Below are positions 60,917 through 64,000 of a stretch of DNA of 64,000 nt, in pieces (within the stretch, counting starts at the first letter, position 1; each line of letters begins with the position of its first letter). The stretch is taken from NCBI GenBank assembly GCA_014960805.1, contig CP063163.1, positions 3,125,001 to 3,189,000 of the forward strand, in the 5' to 3' direction. Below the pieces are notes generated by a model, which did no database searches, had not been told where the DNA came from, and saw only the letters and a program-made list of their open reading frames with translations. A program made the translations under genes and the position numbers. Source of the stretch: Cytobacillus suaedae (GTDB lineage: Bacteria; Bacillota; Bacilli; Bacillales; Bacillaceae_L).

Positions 60917-60932
60917 GTTCACTAAAAAGAAC
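60917..60932. promoter_or_regulatory. Candidate SinR-type operator
   Basis: GTTCACTAAAAAGAAC in the centre of the divergent intergenic region. Confidence 0.5.
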
Positions 60933-60984
60933 AACACGTATTTCAGCCAGTATTTTTGTTATGTTTATCATTTTTATTAAAATA

Positions 60985-61017
60985 GTTCTTTAAAAAGAAC
61001 AAATAATTCTGTATAAT
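60985..61017 (+). promoter_or_regulatory. Promoter and operator of the SinR/SlrR-like gene
   Basis: TATAAT at 61012-61017, with GTTCTTTAAAAAGAAC (60985-61000) covering the -35 position. Self-repression of the downstream regulator is likely. Confidence 0.6.
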
Positions 61018-61106
61018 GAAAATGTCATACTACTGTAAAATTCTTTTACTTAATATTAATAAAATTACTTTTAGATAAAAACTACTTTGAGATAAGGAGT
61101 AAACCA

Positions 61107-61466
61107 ATGATCGGTGATCGTATAAAAAGCTTACGCAAGCAAAAAGGGTATTCTATTACAGAGCTTGCAGTTCTAGCTGGAGTTTCTAAATCATATTTAA
61201 GTTATATAGAACGAAATCTTCAAAATAACCCTTCGTTACAGTTTTTAGTAAAGATTGCCTCTCCTCTCGACACTTCCTTAGATTTTTTGATTGGTGATAA
61301 CACAAAAATTGAATCAAAATCTGAGATTACAGATAAGTTAGATGATGAGTGGAGATGTATTATCCAAAAGGCAATTGATGATGGAATGAGTAAGGATGAT
61401 TTTAGAGAGTATCGTGAATTCATTCGCTTCAAGAATTGGAGGAGGAATCGTCAACTACGTGATTAA
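61107..61466 (+). CDS. SinR/SlrR-like transcriptional regulator
   Basis: A 119-residue protein. The HTH domain MIGDRIKSLRKQKGYSITEL with SKSYLSYIERNLQNNPSLQF closely follows SinR, and LDDEWRCIIQKAIDDGMSKD followed by a helix is the SinI/SinR-type dimerisation domain. B. subtilis SlrR has this architecture and forms a switch with SinR. The three operators upstream and the neighbouring eps promoter suggest the same role here, though orthology with SlrR cannot be proven. Confidence 0.85.
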   Translation: MIGDRIKSLRKQKGYSITELAVLAGVSKSYLSYIERNLQNNPSLQFLVKIASPLDTSLDFLIGDNTKIESKSEITDKLDDEWRCIIQKAIDDGMSKDDFREYREFIRFKNWRRNRQLRD

Positions 61467-61511
61467 GGGTTTTTCTATATCAAACAATATTTTGTGGACT
61501 AAAGGTGAAAT

Positions 61512-62033
61512 ATGATTAAACGTCTTATAATATTAAGTATTATTACTATTATCATGGTAGCTGGAATTGTACAAGTCCGTTCTATAGACAGAATACATGC
61601 TAGTACGAATCCATTATCTAGTGGATACACTGTTATCAAGGAAGGGGTATCACAGGAAGATTTCTCACCATCGGTGGGTGATGTAATTGGAATCTTATCT
61701 ATTCCTCGTTTAAATTCAGAAACTTCAATCATCGAAGGGAATGTGGAGTTAGTTGGAGGTATTACTCATCAAATTGATTCTTCTTTTCCAGGAGAAAATG
61801 GTTCAGTCGTTCTTAACGTGTTGGAAAGCTCAATTGTAAAACGTGCAAAAGAACTACAGATTGGTGATGAGATTGTCATCAATCTTCCATATGGAAGCTT
61901 TACCTATCAAATTAAAGAGAGCCATACCATGATTGATTATAAAGCTTTTCAATCCGATACTGAACATCTCATCCTCACAACACCAGATAAGTCCTATACC
62001 TTTATTGCAGAAAAAGTTAAAGCGACCAATTAG
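61512..62033 (+). CDS. Sortase-fold protein lacking catalytic residues
   Basis: A 173-residue secreted or membrane-anchored protein (signal/anchor helix about 4-20). The body follows class D/E sortases in order: GDVIGILSIPRLNSETSIIEG, LVGGITHQIDSSFPGENGSVV, KRAKELQIGDEIVINLPYGS and a final strand LILTTPDKSYTFIAEKV. But the catalytic His of the usual AGH motif is replaced (VLNVLES) and the LTTC Cys is replaced by Pro (LTTPDK); the C-terminal Arg is also absent. It is unlikely to be a transpeptidase. It lies 45 bases after the regulator gene. Confidence 0.75.
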   Translation: MIKRLIILSIITIIMVAGIVQVRSIDRIHASTNPLSSGYTVIKEGVSQEDFSPSVGDVIGILSIPRLNSETSIIEGNVELVGGITHQIDSSFPGENGSVVLNVLESSIVKRAKELQIGDEIVINLPYGSFTYQIKESHTMIDYKAFQSDTEHLILTTPDKSYTFIAEKVKATN

Positions 62034-62045
62034 GCCGCTTTTTTT
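62019..62045 (+). terminator. Terminator after sortase-like gene
   Basis: AAAGCG-x-CC pairs with GG-x-CGCTTT around AATTA, followed by seven T residues, overlapping the stop codon of the sortase-like gene. Confidence 0.8.
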
Positions 62046-62673
62046 ACTCTTTATTTTCAGTAGCAGTCAATACAAGCCCACGCTCATTCTCAACAACTTT
62101 ATAATTTACATTATTCAAGGTAGCTGAGGAATCAAGTTGATCCTTATCTTTTTCTAAAATAACTAAGTCATGGACCATTGAGTTAATTTGAGCTTCGCTT
62201 ACTTTATTGTCTTTATTTGTAACGGATACTAGTAAAAAGAAGGAAGCTAGAGTATCTTCAAATTGATCAAGTGATTGTTCTAGCTTTTCAGCTTCTACTT
62301 CTTTTCGGATAATGGACAGTTTTGACACTTCATTTGTATCTTCGTTAACAATTCCCTCTAAAATTAATCCTTCACCTACATCAGTCTTAAATTCACCATT
62401 TGATACAACAAGATCTGTAATTTGATATGCTTCGTCTTCTTTCATTTCAGCTTGGGCATTGTTCCAGTTTTCTTTTAATTCCTCAGTTGTAAATCCTAAT
62501 GTACCAAGCTCGGTTTGTGCTTGGATTCGTGCAATTCCTGCATCATTGACTGTTGTTCCTTCTGTTTCTGCTGTTTTTGCCTCTTTCTTCTCTTCCTTGG
62601 CTTTGTCGTCACCACCGCCACAGCCTACTAAAGTTAATGAACTCATAAGAAGTAAAATGATTAATTTTTTCAT
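62044..62673 (-). CDS. Putative lipoprotein, unknown function
   Basis: A 209-residue lipoprotein: signal peptide KKLIILLLMSSLTLVGCGGG with lipobox LVGC (Cys about 17), then a charged linker rich in K, E and T and a mixed domain. The ATG at 62673 follows GGGAGGATGTT; the longer frame is rejected. It converges with the sortase-like gene. I do not recognise the family. Confidence 0.75.
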   Translation of the reverse strand: MKKLIILLLMSSLTLVGCGGGDDKAKEEKKEAKTAETEGTTVNDAGIARIQAQTELGTLGFTTEELKENWNNAQAEMKEDEAYQITDLVVSNGEFKTDVGEGLILEGIVNEDTNEVSKLSIIRKEVEAEKLEQSLDQFEDTLASFFLLVSVTNKDNKVSEAQINSMVHDLVILEKDKDQLDSSATLNNVNYKVVENERGLVLTATENKE

Positions 62674-62751
62674 AACATCCTCCCAATTTAATGCCATTTC
62701 ATATAGCATTAATATGTACGGAAGATGTTAAATTCATTCCACCATAAATGA

Positions 62752-63405
62752 TTAATGTGACGGTGCTTCCTCATTAAACATAATCCGATAAAGAAAAACT
62801 TCTTTATACTTACTAACAAATTCTTGTAATTCAGATTCATCCTGACCAAGAATATGATTTGTCATCGTCATTGAATCTCTATTATCTTTCACAGCATAGG
62901 CCAATGTTACTGGAACATTTATATGCTCAACTTTCATTTCATCTCCGATACCTGAATATCCCTCACTTAAATTCATATCTTCTACTTTAACTGCTAATGA
63001 TTGAGATGATGCTGTTGTCCCACCGTCAGATAATGAAGAATTCCAACGTTGGTATTTGGTTTCATCCTCTAGGTTAAAGACCGTCCTAGCGAAGGAAACA
63101 GTGAATTTCTTTACTTTTTCATCTTCTTTTGGTTCTACACTCATCGCTGCACCTGTTAATCGTCCTTGGTTTTTCCCATCTTTGTAATGTTCAACCCAAT
63201 ACTCGATGTATTTAACATCCCTCGGCTCATAAAGTTCGATGTCAAACATAGCTACTTTATCTAGTCCTAGGGATTGAATAAGACTTTGATTTACATTATT
63301 TTGTTTTGAAGTCTTGATTGTCGCAAACGTGTCTTCTTGTTGTACCTCTTTGGAACATGCAGTTAATACTAATAATAAGAAAATGCCAAAGACTAGCTTT
63401 TTCAA
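62752..63405 (-). CDS. Putative lipoprotein, unknown function
   Basis: A 217-residue lipoprotein with signal peptide KKLVFGIFLLLVLTACSKE and lipobox LTAC. The likely start is TTG at 63405 preceded by GGCGGTGGGA; a GTG nine bases upstream is an alternative. The body has ELYEPRDVKYIEYWVEHYKDG and lacks a recognised domain. It is probably cotranscribed with the lipoprotein at 62044-62673 (79-base gap). Confidence 0.72.
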   Translation of the reverse strand: MKKLVFGIFLLLVLTACSKEVQQEDTFATIKTSKQNNVNQSLIQSLGLDKVAMFDIELYEPRDVKYIEYWVEHYKDGKNQGRLTGAAMSVEPKEDEKVKKFTVSFARTVFNLEDETKYQRWNSSLSDGGTTASSQSLAVKVEDMNLSEGYSGIGDEMKVEHINVPVTLAYAVKDNRDSMTMTNHILGQDESELQEFVSKYKEVFLYRIMFNEEAPSH

Positions 63406-63468
63406 AAATCCCACCGCCTATGAATAGTTATAATTCCTTTGAAGATGCTATAAAATGAGGTGATTACT

Positions 63469-63813
63469 ATGATTAAAAAAATTATTGTGTTACTTTTTAT
63501 AGCTATGTTCCTTAGCTTCCATTATACTTACGTTCTTCCACTGGAAAAAGTTTCAGCCGAATCTGGACAATTAAAGGAAGGCGAAAAATGGGGAGAGCTA
63601 GCTATAAAGGAAGTCCAGGAAAAGTACAAGGGTGTTCTAATTAAAGAATATCAATATATTTGGCACGAAGAAAAGAAGGACGGTACTGGTATTAAGCGAT
63701 TTAAATTTTTATTACGACACTTTGGAAAAGAATTCGGAGTGTATGTGACGATTAGTTATGATGTACAGTCAGAAGAGGTAAAAGAGATACAACTAATGGA
63801 GGTTGTGCATTAA
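63469..63813 (+). CDS. yqzG: DUF3889 family secreted protein YqzG
   Basis: A 114-residue secreted protein. The signal peptide (IKKIIVLLFIAMFLSFHYTY) ends near residue 30; the DUF3889 part begins at KWGELAIKEVQEKYKG and includes FGVYVTISYDVQSEEV. The ATG at 63469 follows GAGGTGAT. In B. subtilis yqzG lies between tapA and yqzE, so this gene marks the right boundary of the inserted region. Confidence 0.88.
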   Translation: MIKKIIVLLFIAMFLSFHYTYVLPLEKVSAESGQLKEGEKWGELAIKEVQEKYKGVLIKEYQYIWHEEKKDGTGIKRFKFLLRHFGKEFGVYVTISYDVQSEEVKEIQLMEVVH

Positions 63814-63816
63814 AAA

Positions 63817-63844
63817 AGAGTGACATTGAGAAAGATGTCACTCT
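63817..63844. terminator. Bidirectional terminator yqzG / comG operon
   Basis: AGAGTGACAT (63817-63826) and ATGTCACTCT (63835-63844) form a perfect 10-bp stem; T runs follow on the minus strand directly and on the plus strand after a few bases. Confidence 0.85.
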
Positions 63845-63848
63845 ACAT

Positions 63849-64000
63849 TTATTTTTTTTTCTTCATCAATAATTTAAATGCAAAAGGAATTACGCCAAAC
63901 CATTGATCCATAAAAGGTGACCTTTCACTTTTTCGAAGTTGTCTGGTTTCCTTACGGATATTTTTGGGTTTATCTATATAGCTTACAATTTGCTGAGTCA
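63849..64000 (-). CDS. yqzE: YqzE family protein (5' part beyond window)
   Basis: The last 49 codons of a minus-strand frame: TQQIVSYIDKPKNIRKETRQ then SPFMDQWFGVIPFAFKLLMK and a lysine run. This matches YqzE of B. subtilis (QQFVSYMDQPKEERK, RWFGVLPYSFKL), encoded at the end of the comG competence operon. It runs off the right edge. Function unknown; competence-associated by position. Confidence 0.85.
   Translation of the reverse strand, partial: TQQIVSYIDKPKNIRKETRQLRKSERSPFMDQWFGVIPFAFKLLMKKKK

Noticed and set aside
17000..61000. CRISPR arrays, transposases, integrases or tRNA attachment sites marking the accessory region
   Set aside because: None was seen; the region is likely exchanged by homologous recombination through its flanks, but no direct trace of a mobile element is present.

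Overview
The window comes from a low-GC Gram-positive bacterium of the Bacillaceae. It keeps a Bacillus subtilis-like gene order: glycine-cleavage genes gcvPB-gcvPA-gcvT behind a tandem glycine riboswitch, divergent yqhH-yqhG, sinI-sinR, and at the far end yqzG and yqzE, which normally lead into the comG competence operon. I cannot name the genus. The first 8 kb holds two tandem rRNA operons on the minus strand: a partial 23S and a 16S of one, then a complete 5S-23S-16S set of the next. Tandem sigmaA-type promoters precede each, there are no tRNAs in the spacers, and the two 16S copies differ slightly.

In B. subtilis the biofilm operon tapA-sipW-tasA lies between sinR and yqzG. Here that interval is about 47 kb of accessory genes, nearly all on the minus strand, and no tasA or tapA is visible. 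It has three parts. (1) At 17.8-29.8 kb is a composite peptide (RiPP) locus. It contains a paeninodin-like lasso precursor with its asparagine-synthetase-like cyclase, HPr-kinase-like kinase, nucleotidyltransferase, exporter and split B1/B2 leader-processing proteins. Directly downstream is a second, unfamiliar precursor-like gene with its own kinase, PqqD-type recognition protein, S26 peptidase, ABC exporter and nucleotidyltransferase. (2) At 30.2-49.1 kb are surface-glycan genes: a TviB/TviC-like UDP-HexNAc dehydrogenase and epimerase pair, glycosyltransferases, a complete Kdo route (KdsD, KdsA, KdsC, KdsB), a second CMP-ulosonate-type module with an aldolase fused to a GxGPS domain, and a PglK-like ABC flippase. 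(3) At 49.3-59.9 kb is an eps-like operon with epsC, gtaB, epsG, galE, epsL-M-N (the diacetylbacillosamine set), glycosyl- and acyltransferases, and an embedded SinR-like gene.

Regulation ties the region together. A c-di-GMP-I riboswitch precedes sinI. Four small HTH regulators are present: sinR, one inside eps, and a divergent pair at 60.5-61.5 kb. Fourteen 16-bp elements of the form GTTC-N8-GAAC, resembling SinR operators, lie almost only in intergenic regions: upstream of the lasso operon, of the B1 gene, of three glycan transcription units and of the eps operon, and between the divergent regulators. At the eps promoter the element fills the spacer between -35 and -10. A structured leader resembling the EAR antitermination RNA lies between this promoter and epsC. 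My inference is that peptide, Kdo-containing glycan and EPS production are one SinR/c-di-GMP-controlled surface programme.

The right end carries a SinR/SlrR-like gene, a sortase-fold protein that has lost its catalytic residues, two lipoproteins, yqzG and the 3' part of yqzE.
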